Source: Colwellia maritima (GTDB taxonomy: Bacteria; Pseudomonadota; Gammaproteobacteria; Enterobacterales; Alteromonadaceae). Taken from it: a stretch of DNA of 64,000 bases. A model generated the notes under the pieces. The model had not been told where the DNA came from. It did not search any database and was given only the letters and a program-made list of their open reading frames with translations. Shown here one piece after another: positions 52,446 to 62,021 of the stretch. The stretch's first letter is position 1. Each line of letters opens with the position of its first letter. The stretch is from NCBI RefSeq assembly GCF_022669015.1, contig NZ_JAKKSL010000004.1, positions 124,001 to 188,000 of the forward strand, in the 5' to 3' direction. A program made the position numbers and the translations under genes.

Positions 52446-53231
52446 ATGAATTCTATTTTTCCTCTATTTTTATTTTGTTTAATAGGAGTAATACCATTTT
52501 ATGTGAAGGCAAGCGATAGAGTGTTAGCTTATGTAGAGCAAATACCGCCGTATATCTTTATTAGTAATGATAATATTATAGGGGCAGCAGTAGATATATT
52601 AGATGAAGCTTTAAAAGAAAGTGGTATAGAGATAAGTTATGAAGAAATTATTTGGTCGCGAGCTTTATATGAAAGTAAAAAAAAGCCAAATATTCTCTTA
52701 ACAGGACTCATGAGAAACGCTTCTAGGGAGGACAAATTTCACTGGTTATATAAATTACCCCTTAACAGCAATAGAGAAAGAGTTTTTTTGTGGCAATTAA
52801 AGAGTAAGTCTGAAGAAAATAAGAAAATAGGTTTAAAAAAAGCTTCTATTTCTGTGACGCAGGGGGATCATAAAAGTAAGGCTTATAAAAATTATCTTGA
52901 AAGTTTAGGTTATCAAGCCAACATTTATTCTGTCGGGGGGCGCGAACAGGTAATTCATATGCTGTTTAAAGGGCGAGTCGATTATATTCTTGGTGGTGAA
53001 CTAATTAATATACAGAAATTAAAGAAATTGGGCTATGACCCCGATATGATTGAACGGACAGTAGAGATACCTTATATAAGGCAAGGTTTATATATAGCTA
53101 TAGGAAATCATACCGATATGGCACTTGTTAACAAAATTAAAAAAGCTTTAGTTGATTTAGAACAAAGCGGGCGAGTCAGTGAGATTATGTCATTGTGGCT
53201 TAAAAGAGCAGAAAAATCTTCCTCACCATAG
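52446..53231 (+). CDS. Periplasmic solute-binding protein, family 3 type
   Basis: About 261 residues. The ATG at 52446 (MNSIFPLFLFCLIGVIPFYV) opens a signal peptide cut near VKA-SDR, with AAAGG seven bases upstream; longer upstream open frame is ignored. The mature protein follows the periplasmic binding protein type 2 pattern: PPYIFISNDNIIGAAVDILDEAL, SRALYESKK, SVTQGDHKSKAYKNYLESLGY, and RVDYILGGEL. Proteins of this kind without an adjacent permease are frequent in Alteromonadales. Ligand unknown. Confidence 0.8.
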   Translation: MNSIFPLFLFCLIGVIPFYVKASDRVLAYVEQIPPYIFISNDNIIGAAVDILDEALKESGIEISYEEIIWSRALYESKKKPNILLTGLMRNASREDKFHWLYKLPLNSNRERVFLWQLKSKSEENKKIGLKKASISVTQGDHKSKAYKNYLESLGYQANIYSVGGREQVIHMLFKGRVDYILGGELINIQKLKKLGYDPDMIERTVEIPYIRQGLYIAIGNHTDMALVNKIKKALVDLEQSGRVSEIMSLWLKRAEKSSSP

Positions 53232-53456
53232 AATACGTAAACCGAGAGAACAAGTTGGTGAATAAATAATAATTCCACAAGCAGTAATAGCTAGAAGCTA
53301 TGCCAACAGTTAACTGTATAGTTGATGTGTACGGTAATTGCCATTGGTTCTTCGAGAGGGAGATTAGCGGCATTTCTTCAGTAACTGATAGTTTCTACAC
53401 GCATAATAATATCCATTGTTGCCTTACTTTTAGTGTCCTAAATATAGTAGAAATAG

Positions 53457-53480
53457 ACAAGGGAGCCACGGCTCCCTTGT
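53457..53480. terminator. Terminator between solute-binding gene and small minus-strand gene
   Basis: ACAAGGGAGC (53457-53466) pairs with GCTCCCTTGT (53471-53480), loop CACG. Ten-bp perfect stem. The 53232-53456 stretch before it has no convincing gene. Confidence 0.7.
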
Positions 53481-53519
53481 AATCTATTAACTCAGCAGTT
53501 TTACCGAGTAACTTAGTTA

Positions 53520-53657
53520 TTATTGCTCAAGTATTTCACGTTGTTCAGCAACTTCAATTCGGATATCAAAATCACGAGGTAAGCTCTCATTACTATAATC
53601 AAATGCGGTCGCTTCAGTTGTGTTGTCAGCGCTTAAATGTGTTTGTTGATTTTGCAT
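53520..53657 (-). CDS. 45-residue small protein
   Basis: On the minus strand MQNQQTHLSADNTTEATAFD leads to ESLPRDFDIRIEVAEQREIL and a stop at 53520. AGAGG lies eleven to twelve bases before the ATG, and a terminator faces its 3' end at 53457, which supports a real transcription unit. Acidic and hydrophilic; no family recognised. Confidence 0.45.
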   Translation of the reverse strand: MQNQQTHLSADNTTEATAFDYSNESLPRDFDIRIEVAEQREILEQ

Positions 53658-53975
53658 ATGTAAATAACCTCTATTAATAAGATTTATCTAATATGTAATA
53701 TTATTACGTATTAATCAATCAAAATTTGTATTTTTATGATTGTTTTTGTTTTATTTGTTGTTATTTTATCAAAAAAATAAAGGTTTCAGAAAGGGCAATA
53801 AGACCTAATAAAAAAACTAATAAAATGGTATTTCTGTCGACATATAATATCAAAAGCAATTCTTTTTCAAATGCATAATTAATGCATAAAATGTATTATT
53901 ACAATTCATAGAAAAGAGCTTAGGGTCTTTTTTACTGTTATGCTCAATTATCAAATACGTTAAACGGAATTAAAA
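53658..53975. other. Gene-free AT-rich spacer
   Basis: About 318 bp, extremely AT-rich, holding the divergent promoters for the small minus-strand gene and the lipoprotein gene. Nothing else seen. Confidence 0.4.
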
Positions 53976-55061
53976 ATGAAAAACATTATTGTATTGTTAT
54001 TTAGTATTATTCTTGCCTCTTGTGTAACAACTAAACCTTATACTAATCAATTTAACGGAAAATATGCCGTTGTAGACGATAGTTACCGTAATAGCGGCCA
54101 TTTTGGAGGCGGTACACATTATTTCTTTATTGAAGATATTGATGGAATAAAACAAAGTAATGCCTTTGAAAGAGCAATAAACACTCTGTCCAATAACTAT
54201 AATCAATTTGGTTTTACTCGAAACATTGCCGCTAAAAATATGAAGATCACACTAGCTGCAGGGACAATGTTTAGAACAGGTTTTAATGCTTTAGCATCTG
54301 ACTCTGGTTATTTTGGCGTTAAGGGGATAGTTGATTTTACAGGAGAGATAGGAAAACACTATTTAATTAACGGTGTGATATTGAAAGATTATTCGGCAGT
54401 ATGGATTGAAGATGGGTTTGGAAATGTTGTTTCTGAACTAGTTGAATTAGGCCACAATGCTAATAAATTCTCCCTAACTGACGGACAGAACTTAAATAAA
54501 AATAATAAACGAAAAAAAACGCGTTCTGAGCTTTTCTCTACCATCATGACAGGAGAAAGTTCGCAATTAATAATCTATAAGTTTGGTAAACCTACAGAGG
54601 TTTTATACCCCGAAAAAAATTCGACTTTTATTTATCAAGGTTTAGGAAAAATAAAGTTCATAAGACGCAACGACAATGAATCCTTCGTCTATATGATTAT
54701 TCCTGACATAGATATTATTAATTTGTCAGCAAGCTCAGTTTACTCTTTAATTAATCCTGCAACTGGCAGAACTATTCGTGAACTCGCGAAAGAGTATTAT
54801 GGATTGAATATTACAGATATTGAAATATTGGATGTTTTTGCTGATAAAATTTGGAAAGAAAGGAATAGTAAAGATCGATATATGAGCGATGGAATTGCTT
54901 GGTTATGCAAAATACTTGGCCAAAGTCAGAACTACCGATACAAGATGCTACTGGAAACGCTGTTGGATTCAAAACAATCTAATTTAAAAACACGGCATGT
55001 GAAAGCTAGTTTAGCGAATCTTGTACAGAAAGATGTCCCTCAATTTAAGTTTAAGTCATAG
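53976..55061 (+). CDS. Unknown lipoprotein
   Basis: A 361-residue protein with a lipoprotein signal: MKNIIVLLFSIILASCVTT, lipobox LASC (Cys 16). The mature part begins with a beta-rich region (GGGTHYFFIEDIDGIKQSNAF, FRTGFNALASDSGYFGVKG), then FGKPTEVLYPEKN, a SmpA/OmlA-like short motif used in some outer-membrane lipoproteins, and a helical C-terminus. No confident family. Not cotranscribed with neighbours (180-bp gaps). Confidence 0.75.
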   Translation: MKNIIVLLFSIILASCVTTKPYTNQFNGKYAVVDDSYRNSGHFGGGTHYFFIEDIDGIKQSNAFERAINTLSNNYNQFGFTRNIAAKNMKITLAAGTMFRTGFNALASDSGYFGVKGIVDFTGEIGKHYLINGVILKDYSAVWIEDGFGNVVSELVELGHNANKFSLTDGQNLNKNNKRKKTRSELFSTIMTGESSQLIIYKFGKPTEVLYPEKNSTFIYQGLGKIKFIRRNDNESFVYMIIPDIDIINLSASSVYSLINPATGRTIRELAKEYYGLNITDIEILDVFADKIWKERNSKDRYMSDGIAWLCKILGQSQNYRYKMLLETLLDSKQSNLKTRHVKASLANLVQKDVPQFKFKS

Positions 55062-55241
55062 CGGAATAAATCGTGAATATGTCAGACATTTGACTTCCTA
55101 AATATTGATAGCGATATTCTTAATTAAATAAGAAAAACTTACTTAATTTCAATCACTAATAGGCGATAGCCTGTCAAACAGCTATTTATTTCGTGTTGAT
55201 TCTAGTAGTATTTGTTTTTTTTAAAATAATGGATTATTGAA

Positions 55242-55802
55242 ATGGACACTTCGGTATTACTAATTAATGCAATGTTATATGTTTTTTTACCTTTGTGGGG
55301 AATAGCAGGTTTTGCTGATTGGTGCTGTCACCGTGCTACAAAAATTGAAATCACTTCGGGTATTCAAGAATCGTTAATGCATTCTTTAATGGGCATTCAA
55401 ATGGGTATTCCTATATTGATGTGTTTGTTGTTTGAAGTGAATGTACTTATTTTACTTATTTGCATTATTACATGGATTTCGCATGAAATTGTCGCTCATT
55501 GGGATGTACGGTATGCGGCTCCAAAGCGTGAAATATCAATATGGGAAATGCATGCGCATACCTATTTAGGCTCGTTACCGCTGTACATGTTAACGTCAAT
55601 ATTAGTGATTAATTGGGAGCAATTTCAGTTACTAATGACGTTAGAGTGGGCGGGAAATATGTCATTACTTCCACTTGAAAACCCTCATGGCACGACATCA
55701 TATTTACCCGCTTATTTAATTTTTATGGGTATTGTGTGTGTATTTCCGTATATAGAAGAAAATCTGCGTTGTTTAAACGTATATTTAAAAAAAGGAGTTT
55801 AG
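55242..55802 (+). CDS. Membrane protein with conserved-looking histidine clusters
   Basis: A 186-residue protein with about five hydrophobic segments. Histidines stand at the membrane edges: GFADWCCHRATKIE, LMHSLMGIQ, WISHEIVAHWDVRYA and WEMHAHTYLG. The pattern HExxxH plus HxH recalls membrane di-iron hydroxylases or desaturases, but the canonical three-box spacing is not met, so this is only a suggestion. It is first in a tightly packed four-gene set; its stop TAG directly precedes the next gene's GTG. Confidence 0.65.
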   Translation: MDTSVLLINAMLYVFLPLWGIAGFADWCCHRATKIEITSGIQESLMHSLMGIQMGIPILMCLLFEVNVLILLICIITWISHEIVAHWDVRYAAPKREISIWEMHAHTYLGSLPLYMLTSILVINWEQFQLLMTLEWAGNMSLLPLENPHGTTSYLPAYLIFMGIVCVFPYIEENLRCLNVYLKKGV

Positions 55803-56912
55803 GTGAACGTTTATATTAATAGTACCGGGCATTATTTACCGGGCGACCCTGTTGGCAATGATGAAATTGAAGATGTTTTAGGTTTAATAAATGGTAAAAA
55901 AAGCCGCTTAAAAAATAAAATACTTAACTCTAATGGCATAGTGCAACGACATTACGCCATTAATAACCAACAACAAACGCAAATATCAAATAGTGAAATG
56001 GCAGCAAGTCTTGGTGTAGCTTGTATTGAAAACAGCTATCTTTCTCCTACAAAAATACAGATGTTAAGTTGTGCCACTAGTCAAGGTGATATGGTGTTAC
56101 CCGGCTTTGGAAGTATGGTGCAAGCCTCATTAAACCTTTCAGAAGTTGAACTACATACTAGCCACGGAATTTGTTCTAGCAGTATGATGGCGTTAAAAGC
56201 GGCCTTCACTAACATAAAATCAGACTGTAGTGAAAATGCTTTAGTGGTTGCTAGCGAACTCACTTCAAGACTTTTTAAAAATAAGCGTTATGAGCAAGTT
56301 GAAGGTAACGAAGTTGATTTTAATGCTGAGTTTTTACGTTGGATGTTGTCTGACGGGGCAGGCGCGTTACTTTTAGAAAATCAACCTAGACCTACAGGAA
56401 AAAGCCTGAGAATTGATTGGATCAAAAGCTTTTCACATGCCAATGTTTATCCGGTTTGTATGTCGGTGGGTACGGCTAAAAATGAAGAGCATAAAACTTG
56501 GCAAGACTACGATACCTATGCTGATGCCGAAAAAGCAGGGGCATTAATGCTGCGACAAGATGTTCGGTTATTAGATAATATTGTGTCAGTTGGCGTACAT
56601 GGTTTTTTAAAATTAATTGCCCAAGGTGATGTTGAAGTTAACAAAATAGACCACGTGTTATGTCATTTTTCGTCTAAATATTTTAAAAGTAAAATCTTTG
56701 ACATGCTTGAAACCGCAGGAGCTAGTATTGAGGAAGAAAAATGGTACACCAATTTATATGAAAGGGGTAACACTGGCTGTGCATCTATTTTTATTATGCT
56801 TGATGAATTTATTAACACGCATGATTTAAAGGTTGGTGAAACTATTTTTTGTATGGTGCCTGAAAGTGGCCGATTTAATTGTGCTTATATGCACTTAACT
56901 GTAGCGGAGTAA
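55803..56912 (+). CDS. 3-oxoacyl-ACP synthase III-like enzyme
   Basis: A 369-residue thiolase-fold condensing enzyme. The active cysteine lies in HGICSSSMMALKAAF (about Cys 121), followed by the family's catalytic histidine and asparagine in HVLCHFSSKYF and ERGNTGCASIFIML. The substrate tunnel part differs from FabH, and the fabD/fabG genes are not nearby, so a specialised role is likely. The start is GTG at 55803, with AAAAGGAG seven bases before. It is coupled to the membrane protein upstream and to the iron-protein gene downstream. Confidence 0.85.
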   Translation: MNVYINSTGHYLPGDPVGNDEIEDVLGLINGKKSRLKNKILNSNGIVQRHYAINNQQQTQISNSEMAASLGVACIENSYLSPTKIQMLSCATSQGDMVLPGFGSMVQASLNLSEVELHTSHGICSSSMMALKAAFTNIKSDCSENALVVASELTSRLFKNKRYEQVEGNEVDFNAEFLRWMLSDGAGALLLENQPRPTGKSLRIDWIKSFSHANVYPVCMSVGTAKNEEHKTWQDYDTYADAEKAGALMLRQDVRLLDNIVSVGVHGFLKLIAQGDVEVNKIDHVLCHFSSKYFKSKIFDMLETAGASIEEEKWYTNLYERGNTGCASIFIMLDEFINTHDLKVGETIFCMVPESGRFNCAYMHLTVAE

Positions 56913-56919
56913 TTTTTTG

Positions 56920-57605
56920 ATGGAACAAGTTGTATTAACCCCTTTAGGACAAAACTGTTTACAAGCATTATTAAAAGTTTGGTTAGATTTTGATTTAGCT
57001 TTGTCTAAAGTCGCTATTGTTAAACGATTAGAGCAAGGGAGATTAAGCCTTGAAGATTACCAAAAACTGTTACTTAATTTACGCCAGCAAGTAATTGAAG
57101 GCTCAAGGTGGATCAGTAGAAGTGCGTCAAGCTTTGACCGCGATTACTCCGATATACGTTCAACCGTTATACATCATGCACAAGAAGAACATCGAGATTA
57201 TCAATTATTAGAAACAGACTATGTTGCTGCCGGCGGTGAGCAAAGCGTGATTGAATCAACAAAAAAAAATATTGGTTCAGAAGCGTTACATGGTTTTTTA
57301 ATGTATAGAGCAAGTCAGCCTAATCCGGTTGATTTAATTGGCGCTATGTGGATTATTGAAGGTCGGGTAACAAAATGGCAATGAAATGGTCTCGGTATAT
57401 TAATGAGCAATTTAGCTTTGAAAACAATGCGACAACTTTTATGGATTACCATGGTGAAAATGACGAAAACCACCTACAAGAGCTTTATAACCTGATTGAT
57501 CGGGTAGCCACTTCGCAAAAAAACATTGATGACATTATTCGCACGGCTAAAGTGGTAGCTAAGTTATATCAGCTACAATTAGAAGAGGTTGATAACCATG
57601 AATAA
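56920..57605 (+). CDS. Heme-oxygenase-like iron-dependent enzyme (HDO-type), frameshifted
   Basis: About 228 residues after repairing a frameshift near 57368 (IIEGRVTKWQ to KMAMKWSRYIN). All-helical with iron-ligand-like sites: VIHHAQEEHRDYQLLE (E-x-x-H), EALHGFLMYRAS and MDYHGENDENHLQEL (H-x3-D-x2-H). This is the arrangement of heme-oxygenase-like di-iron oxidases/oxygenases (UndA, BesC, SznF families), which oxidise or cleave fatty acids or amino acids. It follows the KAS III-like gene by seven bases and overlaps the next gene by eight. Confidence 0.7.
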
Positions 57606-58433
57606 ATCGCGTAGCGCTTATTTACAAGCCATAAGTACAGACGATTCATTACCAATACAAAGTGAAGCGGCTAATTTATGGTTACAAGATTTAGATAATA
57701 GATTCCGGGTATTAAGACCTATTTTACAATTTACCTTTGCTATTTTGTTGCATATTGTTTGGTTTATTAAGCGATTACCTTTACCTCAGTTTAGTGCGCA
57801 TAACACCTTACAAAAAACAATTTCTTGGTTTTGTAAATACTTTGTCTCTCCTGAAGCCAATTTACTTATTTTAAGGCACTACGCGACAGAATCTAATATT
57901 TTAAATTTTTTGTCAGAAAATACCGGCTATGAACATCGAGTTAATCTTTACCCAAAAACAATTAACGATATGTTGCACAGTACATTTGTTGATCATGACC
58001 AAGAACTCTTTGATTGTTTTATCAAGTTAGGTAATAGCAGTAAAGCCATTAACCACAATGCTAACACGCCTTACCAATGGCAGAGTTGGCAACCTATTAA
58101 TATGGATGAATTATTAGTTGAGAAAAAGGCGACTCAAATTTTAGACTTTGAAACCTCCCATGCTTTGTTTATGTGTTTATTTTGTTTGTTACTTAAAAAA
58201 GATGAATACAGAGACGCAATCAATGGCTTTAATTTAGACCAATCTATAGCCATAAGAATTGGCCGTATCATTGGCGAAAATACCTTAACTGAGTGGCGTA
58301 TAACAAATATCCACAGTATTTAGTTGGTCCTTGGAATTTGGGACAGCGCTTTTTAATGCATGGTTTTTTTACAGAACATTTATATGCAAAATTAGAAGAA
58401 ATAAGACAAGCAGAAATATCAGGAAATAGCTGA
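57598..58433 (+). CDS. Unknown protein of the KAS III/HDO cluster, frameshifted
   Basis: About 278 residues; AGAAGAGG precedes the ATG at 57598. One hydrophobic helix (LQFTFAILLHIVWFIKRL, about residues 40-57), then a cytosolic domain with aromatic-rich and histidine-bearing motifs. A frameshift near 58310 separates the last 40 residues (YPQYLVGPWNLGQRFLMHG), ending at 58433. No family recognised. Always packed with the preceding three genes here, so probably the same pathway. Confidence 0.65.
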
Positions 58434-58505
58434 ATAAGGAATACTAAAACCTTAGATTAATCTTAAAAAGGCGCACCAGAAATAGGAATGTCCAACTATT
58501 GGGGG

Positions 58506-58910
58506 TCACTTCAATGATTCGCCTTTTTCGCTTCTTTTATAGTTACATAGTTCCATGGTTTCAAGGAAAAACGGGATGGTTTTATGTTTCAGATGAAAGA
58601 TCCCGTACTTTACTTTTAGCTCTTTTTTTCTTTGTTCTTTTTTACTCGCTAACACGACAGTATTAATAAACTCTGCTGATTTTTGGCCGGGATTATAAGC
58701 GACTTTAATAGTTTTACCGTTATATTGAATAATATCGCCGTGGCGAATTTTTTTACGTTTTTGAACAGTAACTTCATCATTTACTAAAACATTACCCTCA
58801 CTGATCATGGTTTTAGCTTCGCCGCCGCCACCAACCATATTGGCTATTTTGAGTAATTTACAAAGTTCTATAGGTTCAACACAAATGTCGAAAATTGGGT
58901 GTTCAGACAT
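58506..58910 (-). CDS. S4-domain RNA-binding protein (YbcJ-like)
   Basis: The first 75 residues form an S4 RNA-binding domain: ELCKLLKIANMVGGGGEAKTM, then ISEGNVLVNDEV and RHGDIIQYNGKTIKV. E. coli YbcJ has only this domain (about 70 residues); here a basic tail of about 60 residues (KKEQRKKELKVKYGIFHLKH) follows, which could be an extension or a result of lost stop. Convergent with the KAS III cluster. Confidence 0.8.
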   Translation of the reverse strand: MSEHPIFDICVEPIELCKLLKIANMVGGGGEAKTMISEGNVLVNDEVTVQKRKKIRHGDIIQYNGKTIKVAYNPGQKSAEFINTVVLASKKEQRKKELKVKYGIFHLKHKTIPFFLETMELCNYKRSEKGESLK

Positions 58911-59448
58911 GAAATACGCCTAATGATTTTAAATAAAATAATTACTGATATTCTAACATGTATTGAATAAAACTTATATTAAGGATGCTTTATTATGTTG
59001 AACAAGCATAGACAGTAAATACGCGCTGCAAGAATAGATAAAAACATTAATTATGTCATTTATACTTCCCTCTGTGTCAGGATAGTTATTATTATGTTAT
59101 TTAACCTCAGCTCGGCTTAATAAATGTTCTTCTAGCAGTTTTTTTTACTAACTTCGGCGTTAAATTCACTTGCAATAGTTCCCTATTGACGCGTAAATAA
59201 GCCTTGCTTATTTTGCGGACTAAAGTATTAAAACTATCAAGCTATAAGTGAACTAAAATTTTAATGTTTATTTTTCAACAGGTTAGCCGTATCTTAAACA
59301 AGACTCAGGTTATTTAGAATCAAGAGCCTTTTTTTTAAAAAAATTAACAACAATTTTTACTAATAAACACACAATATCACTGTGAACAATAATAATAGAC
59401 TGTTATATTTACGGGTATATTTTACTTATACAATTTCGAGGAATAATA
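58911..59448. other. Gene-free 538-bp spacer upstream of ilvE
   Basis: AT-rich, divergent promoter region of the S4 gene and ilvE. TATACA (about 59429) is a possible -10 box for ilvE, and CGAGGA precedes its ATG. No leader peptide, T-box or other structured element was recognised. Confidence 0.4.
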
Positions 59449-60512
59449 ATGTCGATAGAAGTAAACTCACTCGAGTTTGAAAAACGTCGGTCTTGTCCAG
59501 AATCATACAGTTTTGGTGAAACTTTTTCTGATCATATGTTCACCCAAGATTACTCTGCGGATAAAGGCGGCATAATGCTTTAATTAGTCCTTATCATGCA
59601 TTATCGCTTGACCCTTCAGCGGCTGTGTTTCATTACAGTCAGGAAATTTTTGAAGGACTTAAAGCTTATCGTAAAGCCGATGGTAGTATTAATTTATTTC
59701 GTCCTCAAGAAAATGTAAAACGTTTTAATCGTTCAGCAAAACGCATGGTTATGCCTGAAGTAAATGAAGAAGATCACCTACAAGCGATTAAAACATTGGT
59801 TGAACTTGATCAAAATTGGGTTCCCAGTCAGCATGGTTCATCGTTATATATCCGCCCAACAATGATTGCTACTAGCGCTAAACTAGGTTTAGGCGCGAGT
59901 GCTAATTATTGTCATTATATTATTGCGGGTCCTGCCGGTAGTTATTTTAAGGGTGGATTAACCCCAATATCAGTGCATGTAGCTGATAAGTATCGCCGGG
60001 CAGTAAAAGGTGGTGTGGGTGAAGCTAAAACGGGCGGAAACTATGCGGCAAGCTTATACGCTTCTGAAGAAGTGGTTAAGCAAGGTTACTCTCAAGTGTT
60101 ATGGTTAGATGCGGTTGAAGGTAAATATATTGAAGAAGTTGGTGCGATGAACATCTGTTTTGTTTATGAAGGTAAACGCATTGTCACACCTGAGTTAAGC
60201 GGTAGTATTTTACCCGGTATCACTCGAGATTCTATCTTAACGTTAGCGCCAACGTTAGGTTATGAAATTAGTGAGCAGCGTTTAAATATTGAAGAAATTC
60301 TGGCTGACATTGACAGCGGTAAAATAACCGAAGTATTTGGTTGTGGTACAGCAGCGGTAATATCACCTGTAGGAAACCTTGGTTTTAAAGGTAAAGATCA
60401 TATTATTAATAATAATAAAACTGGTGAGGTTTCTACTAAACTCTATGATGAGTTGACAGGCATTCAATATGGTACTCGCGAAGATAAATTTGGATGGATT
60501 GTTTCTATTTAA
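59449..60512 (+). CDS. ilvE: Branched-chain amino-acid aminotransferase, frameshifted
   Basis: PLP enzyme (fold class IV) that interconverts branched-chain amino and keto acids. The start at 59449 (MSIEVNSLEFEKRRS, GAGGA upstream) is joined by a frameshift near 59570 to HNALISPYHALSLDPSAAVF; a T appears lost in a Trp codon. Motifs: FHYSQEIFEGLKAYR, RLFRP-type FRPQENVKRFNRSA, GVGEAKTGGNYAASLYA (with the PLP lysine) and EVFGCGTAAVISPV. About 354 residues, of the longer eukaryote-like branch. Confidence 0.92.
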
Positions 60513-60741
60513 AGTTTTTGTGTTTGGATGAGAGATAACTTGAAAAAGTGATGATTCTCTAATGTAACAAAGTATAGGGCTTTAAGTGTCTAGTGAATTT
60601 GGTGTCCATAATGCTGTTTACAAGTAGAAAATAAACTATAAGTACTATAAGACGACAGTTATATTTAAAAAATGTATGAATATAACTGTTGTTAGATAGC
60701 CATTAAATCAGTAATAAATGAAGTTTGTAAGCGACTGAATT

Positions 60742-61102
60742 ATGATTGAAATTAACGGTAGTTGTCATTGCGAAGACATTACTTTTACTGCGGTAATTGA
60801 ACCAGAAAAGTGCGGGTTTGTCACTGTATTGATTGTCAAAAATTATCTGGTACTGCTTTTAGAACAACCGTGACGTCTGAACCTGACGGGGTGATTTTTA
60901 CAAAAGGAAAGCAAAAGAATATATTAAAATCGCAGCAAATGGCAATCGTAGAGCACAAGGCTTTTGTCAGCACTGTGGCAGTAGTCTCTATGTTACAACT
61001 GAAGAAAAGTCTAACCGAATTTATGGTATAAGGGTAGGCACTCTTGAACAACGCAATGACCTTATACCTTGCTTTCAAACATGCCAGGACAAAGCGCATT
61101 AA
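60742..61102 (+). pseudogene. GFA-family protein, broken and truncated
   Basis: Glutathione-dependent formaldehyde-activating enzyme family. MIEINGSCHCEDITFTAVIE, then in another frame VCHCIDCQKLSGTAFRTTV, and in a third frame KIAANGNRRAQGFCQHCGSS to RIYGIRVGTLEQRNDLIP. All the zinc cysteines (CHC, CHCxxC, CxxC) are present but spread over three frames, with breaks near 60812 and 60930. The C-terminal 15-20 residues are missing; the sequence runs into a different gene remnant near 61100. It may be a real remnant, because the downstream gene is also degenerate. Confidence 0.7.
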
Positions 61103-61883
61103 CTCTAATGTTATTTTCACCTAATTCAACTGCTAAGTTTTTGGTTAATCCTATTATTGCAGATTTAGATAATGACGGTTATCAAGATTTGCTGCTTTCC
61201 GACCACGGTTTTTCAATTAAATTATACTGGAATAATAATAGAATATACGGCAAATGTATTGATCTCATTGTTGGTGATACCCATGGTATTGCTATCGGCG
61301 ACTTTAATAAAGATGGTGTTACCGATGTTTTGGTTTCTCGAGGTGGGGGCTCTGGAGATAACGCGAGAAATGCTAAACTTTTTCATATCAATATAAAAGA
61401 GAAATAAGTGAAGGTAAGGAATTTATAGAGCCATTGAAATTAATGCGTGGCAGAACGTCAAAATTCTATGATGGCGATTTAGATTTATTATTATTCGGTT
61501 TTCCTAGCAATAATGGAGAAAAAGATGTTCCTAGCTATTCCTACAAAAATGATGGTAAAGGTCAGTTAGTTTTTCGTCATATTTACCCAAAACAAATAAA
61601 GATGGACAAAAATTGTTGCTTACAGACTTTAATGAAGACAATATTAGTGACTTTGTGTTGTACGGCGATGGACGTATTACTCTGAACCAAGGTAATGGCA
61701 TGTCAGAAATCACAAATAAGAAGAGTTGGCTCATCAAGCGCTCCATATTCTCAAAGTAGGGATACTTTGATCCATTTTGGTTTGGGCACTTGTCAAAATA
61801 TTGATCGTATTGAAATTCAATGGCCAACGGGTGAGAAATATGTATCTGATGAAATAGAAATAAATAGCATACTGAAATTGTAG
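61103..61883 (+). pseudogene. Remnant of a CRTAC1-like FG-GAP/ASPIC-UnbV protein
   Basis: Fragments of a large secreted repeat protein. FG-GAP/VCBS repeats with calcium sites are seen as IIADLDNDGYQDLLLSDHG and IAIGDFNKDGVTDVLVSRGG, and the C-terminal ASPIC/UnbV domain as SSAPYSQSRDTLIHFGLGTC then RIEIQWPTGEKY. The frames change at least three times (near 61410, 61600 and 61690), and only about 260 residues remain of a protein normally 500 or more long. The 5' part seems deleted at the junction with the GFA gene. Confidence 0.7.
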
Positions 61884-62021
61884 AAGTATATTGGTCATCT
61901 ATCCGTTTGGTAAATTTTAGATATTAAGGTGTTTTCCATTACAAAAAACTTGTTATCACTCACTATAGGGCTAATAATATCAGGCTTATGTAACGTCAAT
62001 TACATTATTAAGTTGTAACCA

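Noticed and set aside
53300-53482. 60-residue frame after the solute-binding gene
   Set aside because: No ribosome site, runs into the terminator hairpin, no recognisable sequence.
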